The position numbers and the translations under genes were made by a program. Below the pieces are notes generated by a model that saw nothing but the letters and a program-made list of their open reading frames with translations, searched no databases and was not told the origin of the DNA. Positions 54,572 through 63,712 of a DNA stretch of 64,000 nt are shown piece by piece. The stretch spans positions 169,389 to 233,388 of the forward strand of contig NZ_PXXX01000019.1 of NCBI RefSeq assembly GCF_003367505.1, written 5' to 3'. The DNA comes from Lysinibacillus capsici (GTDB lineage: Bacteria; Bacillota; Bacilli; Bacillales_A; Planococcaceae). The first letter of the stretch is position 1, and every line of letters begins with the position of its first letter.

Positions 54572-55294
54572 ATGAATACAATTGTAATCATCCAAGCCAG
54601 AATGGGATCCTCCCGTCTACCTGGTAAAATTTTAAAACAGCTTGGGGATGTGGATGTACTTACATATGATATAGAACGATGTCGAGCAATTCAAGGGGTA
54701 AGTGAAGTAATTGTTGCAACAAGTAATTTACCACAGGATGATGCTATTGCAAGATGGTGTGAAATGCATCAGGTAGCTTATTTCCGTGGTTCTGAAGATA
54801 ATGTACTGGATCGCTATGTGCAATGCGCTAAAATGTATAAGCCTGATTATGTTATGCGTGTTACATCAGATTGCCCCTTTGTTGATTATGAAATGGCAAG
54901 TGAGATTGTTTCACTAATGGAAAAAGAACAGAAAGACATTGTATTAATGAATGGAGAGCTTCCACGTGGTTTAGCGGTTGAACTTATTTCCTATGAGGCA
55001 CTATTACGTATATATGAAACTGGGACTGAACCACGCCATCGGGAGCATGTCACTTATTATGCATATGAATTTCTTGAAGAATTTAGTGCTGTTACTTATG
55101 AGGTACCTACAAATCGAATAGCACCTGAGCTACGTATCACGTTAGATACTGCAGAAGACTATGAGTTGATTTCGGCAGTAGCGAAGCATTTTAATAACCC
55201 GTTAGTATCAAGTTCAGAGGTTATTAGCTATTTAAGAGAAACGCCTAATGTCGCTATATTAAATGCACATATTGAACAAAAGCCGGTGATTTAA
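54572..55294 (+). CDS. pseF: CMP-pseudaminic acid cytidylyltransferase PseF (SpsF-like)
   Basis: 240 residues. TIVIIQARMGSSRLPGKIL nucleotide-binding start, VTSDCPFVDYEMASEIV, and PRHREHVTYYAYE. The same family includes B. subtilis SpsF of the spore coat. Activates pseudaminic acid as CMP-Pse, the donor for Maf. Stop overlaps the pseG start by one base (TAATG). Confidence 0.9.
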   Translation: MNTIVIIQARMGSSRLPGKILKQLGDVDVLTYDIERCRAIQGVSEVIVATSNLPQDDAIARWCEMHQVAYFRGSEDNVLDRYVQCAKMYKPDYVMRVTSDCPFVDYEMASEIVSLMEKEQKDIVLMNGELPRGLAVELISYEALLRIYETGTEPRHREHVTYYAYEFLEEFSAVTYEVPTNRIAPELRITLDTAEDYELISAVAKHFNNPLVSSSEVISYLRETPNVAILNAHIEQKPVI

Positions 55295-56262
55295 TGAAAA
55301 AAATAATTATCCGTACTGATGCATCAGTAGACATTGGAAGCGGTCATGTTATGCGCTGTTTAACAATTGCTCATAATTTAAAGCGAGAAGGTTGTAATCT
55401 TCAATTTTGGATGGAGCCACATGTCGGCAATTTAATAGATTATGTTGCGCAACAAGGCTATGAAACTATTTCTAAGGCTGACCAGGCTGATCTTTATATT
55501 ATTGATCATTACGGGCTTGATATAGAGTGGGAACTAAATATTCGTCCATATACAAAAAAACTAATGGTGATTGATGATTTAGCAAGAGTACATGATTGTG
55601 ATGTATTGCTTGATCAAAATGTTGTGCCAAACTTTGAGGACCGTTATGATGAGCTTGTACCAAAGCATTGTATTAAGTTATTGGGCCCTAAGTACTTAAT
55701 TATGCGTGAAGAGTTTATTGAAGCCCGTCAGCAAATTCGAAAGCGCAATCAAGATATTCAACGACTTCTTGTATTTATGGGGGGAACTGATCCAACCCAT
55801 GAAACGCTAAAAATATTAACTGCACTTGAAGAATTGACATTTGTCCATGTAGATGTTGTTGTAGGTAATGGAAATGTACATAAAGAAGAAATTGAGCAAA
55901 TTTGCCGTGAACGTAATTACCATTATCATTGTCAAATTCCTTATATGGCACAGCTAATGCGACAAGCAGATTTTTCTATTGGGGCAGGTGGAAGTTCAAT
56001 GTGGGAGCGTTGCTATGTTGGACTCCCATCCTCAAGTACTATAGTTGCTGACAATCAACTCATTACAACTAATTATACAGATCAACTTGGAGCAGTTATT
56101 AGTTTAGGATGGCATGAAGATGTCACAGTAGATACGTATAAACATTTGCTAAATAGATTAGGCGATTTAGATGTGGTGAGACTTGAAAAAATAGGTTTAC
56201 AATTAACAGCCACACAACAACCAAATGCCTGGTTATCACAAATAATGGAGTTGTTAGCATGA
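55294..56262 (+). CDS. pseG: UDP-2,4-diacetamido-2,4,6-trideoxy-beta-L-altropyranose hydrolase PseG
   Basis: 322 residues, GT-B-like hydrolase. RTDASVDIGSGHVMRCLTIA is the PseG signature with catalytic His in GSGHVMRC; VDLAR-type DDLARVHDCDVLLDQN, LLVFMGGTDPTHETL and GAGGSSMWERCYVGLPS follow. Removes UDP before PseI acts. Overlaps pseI by 4 nt. Confidence 0.93.
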   Translation: MKKIIIRTDASVDIGSGHVMRCLTIAHNLKREGCNLQFWMEPHVGNLIDYVAQQGYETISKADQADLYIIDHYGLDIEWELNIRPYTKKLMVIDDLARVHDCDVLLDQNVVPNFEDRYDELVPKHCIKLLGPKYLIMREEFIEARQQIRKRNQDIQRLLVFMGGTDPTHETLKILTALEELTFVHVDVVVGNGNVHKEEIEQICRERNYHYHCQIPYMAQLMRQADFSIGAGGSSMWERCYVGLPSSSTIVADNQLITTNYTDQLGAVISLGWHEDVTVDTYKHLLNRLGDLDVVRLEKIGLQLTATQQPNAWLSQIMELLA

Positions 56263-57305
56263 TAAAAATTGGACATAAAGAGATTGGCAAGCATGCAAAG
56301 CCTTTTATTATTGCAGAAATGTCTGGCAATCATAATCAATCATTAGAAAGAGCTTTGCATTTAGTAGATTTAGCAGCTGAAGCTGGTGTGGATGCGTTAA
56401 AGCTACAAACGTATACACCGGATACAATTACATTAGATGTACATACAGGTGAGTTTTTTATCCAAGATGATGCCAACCTTTGGAAAGGGAATTCCCTATA
56501 TAATTTGTATAAAGAGGCCTATACTCCTTGGGAATGGCATGAAGCGATTTTTAATCGTGCGAAAGAACATGGTTTACTAGCTTTTAGTTCGCCTTTTGAT
56601 GAAACAGCTGTTGATTTTTTAGAAACTTTGAATGTACCTGCGTATAAAATTGCATCTTTTGAAAATGTGGATATACCGTTAATTCAAAAAGTTGCTCGCA
56701 CAGGTAAACCAATTATTATTTCGACAGGTATGGCAACAGCAGCAGAGCTTGATGAAGCAGTTCGAGCTGCAAAAGCTGAAGGAAATCAGCAAATTGTTTT
56801 ATTAAAATGTACAAGTACATATCCAGCAACCCCAGCAAACTCTAATTTATCTACAATCCCTCATATGCGGGATTTGCTTGGAACTGAGATTGGTTTATCA
56901 GACCATACGATGGGTGTTGGTGTATCGGTTGCTGCCGTAACGCTTGGAGCAACTGTTATTGAAAAACATTTCACTACCTCGCGTGCTGATGGAGGAGTTG
57001 ATTCTGCATTTTCAATGGAGCCACATGAGTTAAAAATGCTTGTAGAGGAAACTGAACGAGCGTGGCGAAGCTTAGGGCAAATTCATTATGGTCCAACAGA
57101 AGCCGAAAAGGACTCAACTAAATTTCGACGTTCATTATATATAGGGGAAGACTTAAAAGCAGGCGACGTTTTAACAGAAGAAAATCTTCGAAATGTTAGA
57201 CCAGGTTTAGGGCTGCCAACAAAATACTATGATTTAGTACTTGGAAAGACTATTAAACAAGATGTGAAAAAGGGAACACCTTTAAGTTGGGAGTTATTAC
57301 TGTGA
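56259..57305 (+). CDS. pseI: Pseudaminic acid synthase PseI
   Basis: 348 residues. IIAEMSGNHNQSLERALHLVDLAA (PseI form; the NeuB paralogue at 37 kb has EAGVNHNG), ALKLQTYTPDT, LLKCTSTYPATP, GLSDHTMGVGV, IEKHFTTSRADGGVDSAFSM, SAF domain with NVRPGLGLPTKYYD. Condenses PEP with 6-deoxy-AltdiNAc. The next gene starts within its last codons. Confidence 0.95.
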   Translation: MIKIGHKEIGKHAKPFIIAEMSGNHNQSLERALHLVDLAAEAGVDALKLQTYTPDTITLDVHTGEFFIQDDANLWKGNSLYNLYKEAYTPWEWHEAIFNRAKEHGLLAFSSPFDETAVDFLETLNVPAYKIASFENVDIPLIQKVARTGKPIIISTGMATAAELDEAVRAAKAEGNQQIVLLKCTSTYPATPANSNLSTIPHMRDLLGTEIGLSDHTMGVGVSVAAVTLGATVIEKHFTTSRADGGVDSAFSMEPHELKMLVEETERAWRSLGQIHYGPTEAEKDSTKFRRSLYIGEDLKAGDVLTEENLRNVRPGLGLPTKYYDLVLGKTIKQDVKKGTPLSWELLL

Positions 57306-58642
57306 ATGAATTAAAAGAAATGGACGAATTGTTTGATCGACTTTTTCCAATTATGCGTAGTATTACGGGAGAAGGTGTTCGAGAAACAATTCATATCCTT
57401 CAAGAATATATACCACTTGAAATGGAAGGAATACCAACAGGTACAGAAGTTTTCGACTGGGAAATTCCAAAAGAGTGGGTTATACATGAAGCTTGGATTA
57501 AGGATGAGCATGGTGAGACAATCATAGATATAAAGGATTTAAATTTACATGTTGTAAATTATAGTGAACCTATAGATATGTGGCTTTCTCTTGAGGAATT
57601 AAAGAAACATGTTCATACTATTCCCCATCTACCAGAAGCTGTGCCGTATGTAATTTCCTATTATAAGGAACGTTGGGGTTTTTGTATGAGCCAAAATCAA
57701 TTAGATGCTCTTTCAGATGGAAAGTACCATGTGTATATTGATAGTGAAAAAATTGATGGTGAGTTAAACTTTGCTCAAGCTGTTTTACCTGGAAAATCAA
57801 AAAAAGAAGTATTAATTAGTACATATATCTGTCATCCTTCCATGGCTAATAATGAACTAAGTGGACCAATTGTTGCAACCTTTTTATATAATCGCCTTAA
57901 ACAGTGGGAAAATAGAGAGTTAACTTATCGATTCGTTTTTTTACCAGAAACAATTGGATCTATAGCATATTTATCAAAATACGGACAACATTTAAAGGAA
58001 AATATATATTCTGGAGCAGTGTTAACATGTTTGGGTGGTAAAGAGCATCAGCTTAGTTACAAAAAATCGCGTAATACTAATTCGCCACTTAATAATTTGT
58101 TAACCTACTTAAATGAAAGAGGACAACAAAGTTATTCAATACGTCCATTTACACCATTGTTTGGTTCAGATGAACGTCAATATTGTTCGCCTGGTTTTAA
58201 TTTACCTGTAGGGCAGTTCTCTAAAATGATATATGGAACGTACCAAGGCTATCATAATTCTTTAGATACAAAAGAGCATATGACAATAGAAGCTTTATTA
58301 ACTAGTGTCAATGAAATTGAAAAAATTTTACAGCTGCAAGAATTAGATGGCTATTATATTAATAAAAAACCATTTGGTGAACCAAAACTAGGAAAATATG
58401 ATCTTTATCCTGATATAAATGCCCCTGGAACATGGGGGAACTCTAGCAGTAAAAAAATAGATAATCGACAACAATTAAATCAAGTGCTAACACTTTTAAA
58501 TTATTCTGATGGGAAACATAGATTATCTGATGTAGCTAAAACTTTAAACTATTCACTAGAAGATTATAAAATTTCAATTGATGTATTAAAAGAACACCAA
58601 TTACTTGAAGGTCCATTTTATGACGAGAAGGAGTTATTTTAG
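57302..58642 (+). CDS. DUF4910/aminopeptidase-like domain protein of glycan clusters
   Basis: 446 residues. N-terminal LFDRLFPIMRSITGEGVRETI, then DUF2172-like insert, an M28-like core (ISTYICHPSMANNELSGP, FLPETIGSIAYL, GSDERQYCSPGFNLP, GYHNSLDT) and a C-terminal winged-helix segment (LSDVAKTLNYSLEDYKISIDVLKE). The CHPS-N-LSGP and SDE/H strings keep metal-ligand-like residues, so it may be an active zinc hydrolase, but its substrate is not known. Homologues often sit in O-antigen and flagellar glycan loci. GTG 57302 overlaps the pseI stop (GTGA) and has GGGAG upstream. Confidence 0.78.
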   Translation: MNELKEMDELFDRLFPIMRSITGEGVRETIHILQEYIPLEMEGIPTGTEVFDWEIPKEWVIHEAWIKDEHGETIIDIKDLNLHVVNYSEPIDMWLSLEELKKHVHTIPHLPEAVPYVISYYKERWGFCMSQNQLDALSDGKYHVYIDSEKIDGELNFAQAVLPGKSKKEVLISTYICHPSMANNELSGPIVATFLYNRLKQWENRELTYRFVFLPETIGSIAYLSKYGQHLKENIYSGAVLTCLGGKEHQLSYKKSRNTNSPLNNLLTYLNERGQQSYSIRPFTPLFGSDERQYCSPGFNLPVGQFSKMIYGTYQGYHNSLDTKEHMTIEALLTSVNEIEKILQLQELDGYYINKKPFGEPKLGKYDLYPDINAPGTWGNSSSKKIDNRQQLNQVLTLLNYSDGKHRLSDVAKTLNYSLEDYKISIDVLKEHQLLEGPFYDEKELF

Positions 58643-59448
58643 TGAGAGTATTATTACTAACAGGATCACATCCGAGACATTTATATGTAGTGAATAAACT
58701 AGCTGAATTAGGTATAGTAGCTGCTCATGTAATGGAAGTTCGAGAAGCGTTTGTCCCTCAACCACCAGCTAATCTAGAAGAAATCGATCGCTTGAATTTT
58801 ATTCGACATTTTGCAGATAGAGATGAAGCCGAACAGCGCCATTTTGTAGGACATGAAAAAGTACAACTTGAAATGCCGACTCTAAACGTGTCTTTAGCAC
58901 AATTAAATAGTGAGGCAACAATTAAATGGGTTGGTTCTCAATCATTTGATATAGCTATAAGTTACGGGGTACATAAATTATCTGACGAGTTGTTAAATGT
59001 TTTACCAAAGCATTCATGGAATATTCATGGTGGGCTTTCACCTTGGTATAAAGGAAATACTACACTATTTTGGCCATTCTTTATGTTACGTCCAAATTGG
59101 GCAGGTATGACAATTCATCGATTATCAGCTCGATTAGATGCAGGAGATATTGTCCATCACTCAGTTCCGAATCTAGATTATGGTGATAAGCTTCATGATG
59201 TTGCTTGTAAAGCGGTCGTTCAAGTTGCTTCGGATTTAACTACAATTCTGACTACAACATCTATTGACCAAATAGTATATCATCCACAAAAAGGAAATGG
59301 AAAGCTATGGGTAGGTAACGATTGGATGCCTCAACATCTACGTTTTGTTTATAATCAATATAACAATGATATTGTAGACCAGTTTTTAGATGGTAAAATA
59401 CCAAGAATCGACCCTCCTATAATTTCTGCTTTGAGAAATGAGGAATAG
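58642..59448 (+). CDS. Formyltransferase-family protein in the pse operon
   Basis: 268 residues. Methionyl-tRNA formyltransferase-like core: DIAISYGVHKLSDELL, WNIHGGLSPWYKGNTTLFWP (N-H-G in place of N-H-P, then the LSPWY loop), GMTIHRLSARLDAGDIVHH (catalytic Asp in DAGDIV). Probably N-formylates an amino sugar, or has drifted to another one-carbon or acyl transfer. Sits between the DUF4910 gene and pseC. GTG start, overlapping the preceding stop by one base. Second such enzyme in the island (first at 39.3 kb). Confidence 0.8.
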   Translation: MRVLLLTGSHPRHLYVVNKLAELGIVAAHVMEVREAFVPQPPANLEEIDRLNFIRHFADRDEAEQRHFVGHEKVQLEMPTLNVSLAQLNSEATIKWVGSQSFDIAISYGVHKLSDELLNVLPKHSWNIHGGLSPWYKGNTTLFWPFFMLRPNWAGMTIHRLSARLDAGDIVHHSVPNLDYGDKLHDVACKAVVQVASDLTTILTTTSIDQIVYHPQKGNGKLWVGNDWMPQHLRFVYNQYNNDIVDQFLDGKIPRIDPPIISALRNEE

Positions 59449-59450
59449 CT

Positions 59451-60593
59451 ATGAAAAAATTGCCTGAATTTCTTTCCTATGGTCGTCAATTGATTGATGA
59501 GGACGACATACAGATTGTTATAGAAACATTACGCTCTCCCTTTTTAACACAAGGCCCAAAGATTCAACAGTTTGAACAGGCAATTGCCAATTATGTTGGC
59601 GCTCAATATGCTGTTGCATTTTGTAACGGAACAGCGGCACTTCACGCAGCGTGTTATGCAGCAGATATAAGCGAAGGGGATGAGGTAATTACTTCACCCA
59701 TTACATTTGCAGCTAGTGCTAACTGTGTTCGTTATATGGGAGGAACAGTTGTCTTTGCAGATATTGATGCAAATACTTACAACATTAATCCTGAAGAGAT
59801 AAGAAAAAAGATTACACAAAATACAAAGGCAATTATTCCAGTTGATTTTACAGGTCAACCAGCTGATATGGATATCATTATGGATATCGCACGTGAACAC
59901 AATTTAGTTGTGATTGAAGATGGTGCTCATTCTCTTGGTGCTGAATATAAAGGAAAAAAAGTTGGTACACAGGCAGATATGACGATGTTTAGCTTCCATC
60001 CTGTAAAGCCAATTACAACAGCTGAAGGTGGCATTATTGTAACGAATAATGAGGAATATTATCGTAAATTACAATTGTTCCGTAGCCATGGTATTGAGCA
60101 AACTGACTTTTCTGCTGAACAAGGTGGGTGGTATTATGAAATGACTGACCTTGGCTATAATTATCGAATGACTGATTTACAAGCTGCGCTTGGGTTATCA
60201 CAAATGAAAAAAATTAATACATTTATCCAACAACGCCGTGAAATTGCTGCATTTTATACAGAGGCATTTCAAGGTATAGAAGGAATTATCGTTCCACAGC
60301 AGTTAAAGGGAACTAATTCTGGTTGGCATTTGTATATGCTTCAGCTTGAGGGAATATCTCGTAAGTTTGTATTTGAACAAATGAGATCTTTCAATATAGG
60401 AGTTCATGTACATTATATTCCTGTCTATTGGCACCCCTATTATAAGGAACTTGGGTATGAACGTGGAATATGTCCGATTGCAGAAAAGTGGTATGAAAAA
60501 ACTTTAACATTACCAATTCATCCAAATATGACAGTAGAAGATTTATCAATAATCGTGTCGAATATTAAAGAATTAGTAAAACAACCGAAATAA
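59451..60593 (+). CDS. pseC: UDP-4-keto-6-deoxy-GlcNAc aminotransferase PseC
   Basis: 380 residues, DegT family. LSYGRQLIDEDDIQIVIETLRSPFLTQGP is the PseC-type start; FCNGTAALHAACYAA, SPITFAASANCVRYMGG, VIEDGAHSLGA and FSFHPVKPITTAEGGI (Schiff-base Lys) follow. Aminates the PseB product at C4 with glutamate. Second aminotransferase of the island, clearly different from the perosamine-type enzyme at 35 kb. Terminator follows. Confidence 0.93.
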   Translation: MKKLPEFLSYGRQLIDEDDIQIVIETLRSPFLTQGPKIQQFEQAIANYVGAQYAVAFCNGTAALHAACYAADISEGDEVITSPITFAASANCVRYMGGTVVFADIDANTYNINPEEIRKKITQNTKAIIPVDFTGQPADMDIIMDIAREHNLVVIEDGAHSLGAEYKGKKVGTQADMTMFSFHPVKPITTAEGGIIVTNNEEYYRKLQLFRSHGIEQTDFSAEQGGWYYEMTDLGYNYRMTDLQAALGLSQMKKINTFIQQRREIAAFYTEAFQGIEGIIVPQQLKGTNSGWHLYMLQLEGISRKFVFEQMRSFNIGVHVHYIPVYWHPYYKELGYERGICPIAEKWYEKTLTLPIHPNMTVEDLSIIVSNIKELVKQPK

Positions 60594-60604
60594 GTAATAT
60601 AACA

Positions 60605-60637
60605 AACAGCTTACCATAAAAAGGGTAGGCTGTTTTC
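60605..60637 (+). terminator. Terminator after pseC
   Basis: AACAGCTTACC / GGTAGGCTGTT 11-bp stem with one G-U pair, then TTTTCG. U tract short, read-through into pgi likely. Confidence 0.6.
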
Positions 60638-60652
60638 GCAGGAGTTGACGAC

Positions 60653-61867
60653 ATGATTAATTTTCAGCCACTAACTGATCTTCCTAAAATGAAAATTTCA
60701 GAAAATCCAAGCATGCAACATTATAATCCTGTTACTATGCAAGAGCTTTTTGCGATTCAAAATGTTGCAAATCAGATAAATTCAAGAGCACAAATTTTCT
60801 TAGTTATTGGTGTCGGTGGTTCTTTTCTTGGTGCACGTGCGGTGATTGATGCACTAACTCCTTATTTCCATACTAATAATGGTGTAGAAATTTTATATGC
60901 TGGAAATAACATGAGTGGTGCCTATTTAAAGCAATTATTGTCTTATTTAGATACAAAGGACGTTTATGTCAATGTTATCTCAAAGTCCGGTTCAACGATG
61001 GAGCCTGCTCTTGCATTTCGAGTTGTGCAAAAATATATGGAGCGTCGTTATGGTAACGCAACTAGTAAAAGAATAATTGTGACTACTGATGCTGAAAAAG
61101 GAATATTAAAGCAAATTGCCATTAAAGAAGGGTATCGCCAATTTACTGTTCCGTCTGAAGTGGGGGGACGTTATTCTGTATTTACGCCAGTAGGTTTATT
61201 ACCAATTGCAGTAGCAGGTATTGATATAGAAGCTTTTGTTCGTGGTGGAAGACAAGCAGAAATAGATCTTTCTAGTGAGTCAAACAGCGCTGTCGATTAT
61301 GCGTATAATCGTTATGAATTATATAAACAGGGTTATTCCGTTGAATTACTTGCTTCGTTTGAGCCAAAACTCAATAAATTACATGAATGGTGGAAGCAGT
61401 TATTTGGAGAAAGTGAAGGGAAAGAGCATAAAGGGCTATATCCTTCAACCGTTAACTACTCGACAGATTTACACGCTATTGGACAGTTTATTCAAGACGG
61501 TAGTCGTATAATGTTTGAAACACTTATTCACTTTGATAATATCGAAGAAGATATAGAAATCCCTTTTTCTGCTGAAAATATAGATGGTCTGAATTATTTA
61601 GCTGGTCGATCAATGAATGAGGTAAATGCAACATCAAAAGATGGGGTTGCACTTGCACATGAAGAAGGTGGCGTACCTGTCATTCGGATAGAATTACCAA
61701 AATTAGATGCGTATCATGTTGGATATTTGATGATGTTCTTTATGAAAGCATGTGTTATTAGTGCTAATTTACTGGGGGTAAATCCATTTGATCAACCTGG
61801 TGTAGAAGCCTATAAAAAGAAAATGTTAGAGTTGTTAAAGGAAGATGTGGTGAAGGTTCGTGCATAG
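60653..61867 (+). CDS. Glucose-6-phosphate isomerase family protein (short form)
   Basis: 404 residues, about 45 shorter than typical bacillary Pgi, mainly at the N-terminus. VIGVGGSFLGARAVIDAL, VISKSGSTMEPALAF, GGRYSVFTPVGLLPIAVAG and GLYPSTVNYSTDLHAIGQF carry the SIS-fold active site. Interconverts glucose-6-P and fructose-6-P, linking the hexose pool to UDP-Glc and mannose-6-P branches. Probably a pathway-dedicated copy besides the housekeeping gene. AGGAG before ATG 60653; overlaps pgcA by 8 nt. Confidence 0.88.
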   Translation: MINFQPLTDLPKMKISENPSMQHYNPVTMQELFAIQNVANQINSRAQIFLVIGVGGSFLGARAVIDALTPYFHTNNGVEILYAGNNMSGAYLKQLLSYLDTKDVYVNVISKSGSTMEPALAFRVVQKYMERRYGNATSKRIIVTTDAEKGILKQIAIKEGYRQFTVPSEVGGRYSVFTPVGLLPIAVAGIDIEAFVRGGRQAEIDLSSESNSAVDYAYNRYELYKQGYSVELLASFEPKLNKLHEWWKQLFGESEGKEHKGLYPSTVNYSTDLHAIGQFIQDGSRIMFETLIHFDNIEEDIEIPFSAENIDGLNYLAGRSMNEVNATSKDGVALAHEEGGVPVIRIELPKLDAYHVGYLMMFFMKACVISANLLGVNPFDQPGVEAYKKKMLELLKEDVVKVRA

Positions 61868-63557
61868 AGAATTGTATGATTTATGGCGTCAAAAAGCGAA
61901 TAGTAACTATCAAGACGAACTGCTAGAAATTGCTAATAATAAGCAAGCGATAGAAGATCATTTCTATCAGTTAGTTCCTTTCGGTACGGGTGGAATGCGT
62001 GGGAAGTTAGGTGCCGGCACGAATCGTATTAATGTACATACCATTCGTTTAATAGCAGAAGGATTAGCTCGTCAAATTGAATGTCAGGGAGAATCGGCGA
62101 AAAAGAGTGGTGTCGTTATTGCCTATGATACACGGCATTTTTCTCAGGAGTTTGCTTATGAAACAGCAGGAGTTTTGGCTGCACATGGTATACAAAGCTA
62201 TGTATTTAGTGAAAGTAGACCAACCCCTGAATTAAGTTTTGCTATTAGATATTTATCGGCTTATGCAGGAGTAGTTATTACAGCAAGTCATAATCCTAAA
62301 GAGTATAATGGTTTTAAAGTATATGGACAAGATGGAGCACAGTTAACCCCTCAATTTGCTGATGAAATTTCTGAACATATGAAAAGTGTAGAAGATATTT
62401 TTAAAATTCATTCCCTAGCAAAAGACGAATTATTTACATCGGGTTATTGCATTGAAATGTTAGCAAAATTGGATGATGCGTATAATGCAGCTCTAAAAAA
62501 ACTTGTTCAAGGTAATGGTAAAAAGGATATAAACATTGTCTACACACCCTTACATGGAGCAGGTCTTGTGCCGACAAAGCGTGCTTTAAAAGAGGCAGGT
62601 TTTACAAATGTAAATATTGTTAACGAACAAACTATCCAAGATGGTGACTTTCCGACAGTGTTGTATCCAAATCCTGAGGATGCTTTTGCTTTTGAAATGG
62701 GTATTGCTTTAGGAAAGAAGGTTGGTGCTGAATTAATACTAACTACAGATCCAGATGCTGATCGTCTTGGTGTAGCATTATATAATGGAGAACATTATCA
62801 GCTTCTATCAGGGAATCAGCTTGGAGCCCTGTTACTAAACTATATACTTTCTACAAAGCAACGGGCAGGAACTTTACCCTTGAATGGAGCAATGTTAAAA
62901 ACTATTGTAACCTCTGAGTTAGGAACAGCAATTGCCGATAGTTTTAACATACAAACTATAAATACACTTACAGGTTTTAAGTATATTGCTGAGAAAATCG
63001 AAGAATTTGAAACAACTGGTGAGTATTCATTTTTATTTGGCTATGAAGAAAGCTATGGATATCTAGCAGGTAGCTTTGTAAGGGATAAAGATGCAGTACA
63101 AATTGCGCTTTTAACTGCAGAAATGGCTTTTTATTATAAAGAGCAAAATCTATCACTTTTAGATGTGCTGAACGCCCTCTACCAGCAACATGGATACTAT
63201 CAAGAAAAATTGTTGTCATTTACATATGAGGGGATGGAGGGGCAGAAACGAATAATCAATATTATGGAGCACCTTAGAAACAAAAAACCTGTTGAAATAG
63301 CTGAAATCAAGGTTGTAGCTAAAGAAGATTATAAAATTGGTTTTACATATCTTGCAAATGGTGAAAAACATGCATTAACTTTACCGAAAACAGATGTTCT
63401 CAAATTTAGATTAAAAGATGATTCATGGATTTGTATTCGACCTTCTGGAACAGAACCTAAATGTAAAATTTATATAGGTGTTAAAAAGGAAAGTAAAAAA
63501 GAGGCAGATAAAACTCTAGCTAAGATTGAAGATTATATACATGAACTAATTAAATAA
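61860..63557 (+). CDS. pgcA: Phosphoglucomutase / phospho-sugar mutase (PgcA-like)
   Basis: 565 residues, alpha-D-phosphohexomutase. FGTGGMRGKLGAGTNRIN, catalytic Ser in VITASHNPKEYNGFKVY, metal loop TTDPDADRLGVA, sugar loop FGYEESYGYL, phosphate loop IRPSGTEPKCKIY. Makes glucose-1-P for GtaB or mannose-1-P for ManC. GTG start at 61860 with AAAGGA upstream, overlapping pgi. Last gene of the island. Confidence 0.93.
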   Translation: MHRELYDLWRQKANSNYQDELLEIANNKQAIEDHFYQLVPFGTGGMRGKLGAGTNRINVHTIRLIAEGLARQIECQGESAKKSGVVIAYDTRHFSQEFAYETAGVLAAHGIQSYVFSESRPTPELSFAIRYLSAYAGVVITASHNPKEYNGFKVYGQDGAQLTPQFADEISEHMKSVEDIFKIHSLAKDELFTSGYCIEMLAKLDDAYNAALKKLVQGNGKKDINIVYTPLHGAGLVPTKRALKEAGFTNVNIVNEQTIQDGDFPTVLYPNPEDAFAFEMGIALGKKVGAELILTTDPDADRLGVALYNGEHYQLLSGNQLGALLLNYILSTKQRAGTLPLNGAMLKTIVTSELGTAIADSFNIQTINTLTGFKYIAEKIEEFETTGEYSFLFGYEESYGYLAGSFVRDKDAVQIALLTAEMAFYYKEQNLSLLDVLNALYQQHGYYQEKLLSFTYEGMEGQKRIINIMEHLRNKKPVEIAEIKVVAKEDYKIGFTYLANGEKHALTLPKTDVLKFRLKDDSWICIRPSGTEPKCKIYIGVKKESKKEADKTLAKIEDYIHELIK

Positions 63558-63565
63558 TTGATTTG

Positions 63566-63605
63566 AACCTCCAAAGTCTATTTTATAAAGATTAGGAGGT
63601 TTTAT
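63566..63605 (+). terminator. Terminator after pgcA
   Basis: AACCTCC (63566-63572) pairs with GGAGGTT (63595-63601) around a 22-nt loop, followed by TTATTATT. Confidence 0.55.
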
Positions 63606-63646
63606 TATTCTTAAAAAGACTGAAACTGATTGTTTGTCAAAAAACG

Positions 63647-63673
63647 TGAAACAATTCAAAATACTTCCGATAA
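63647..63673 (+). promoter_or_regulatory. Candidate sigma-D promoter of flaG
   Basis: TGAA (63647-63650), 15-nt spacer, TCCGATAA (63666-63673) against TAAA-N15-GCCGATAT. Right position for the flaG-fliDST operon, which is sigma-D dependent in B. subtilis. Confidence 0.55.
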
Positions 63674-63712
63674 TAATGGTAAGCAATTGAAAAGTTTGGG
63701 AGGTTGAGTTAC

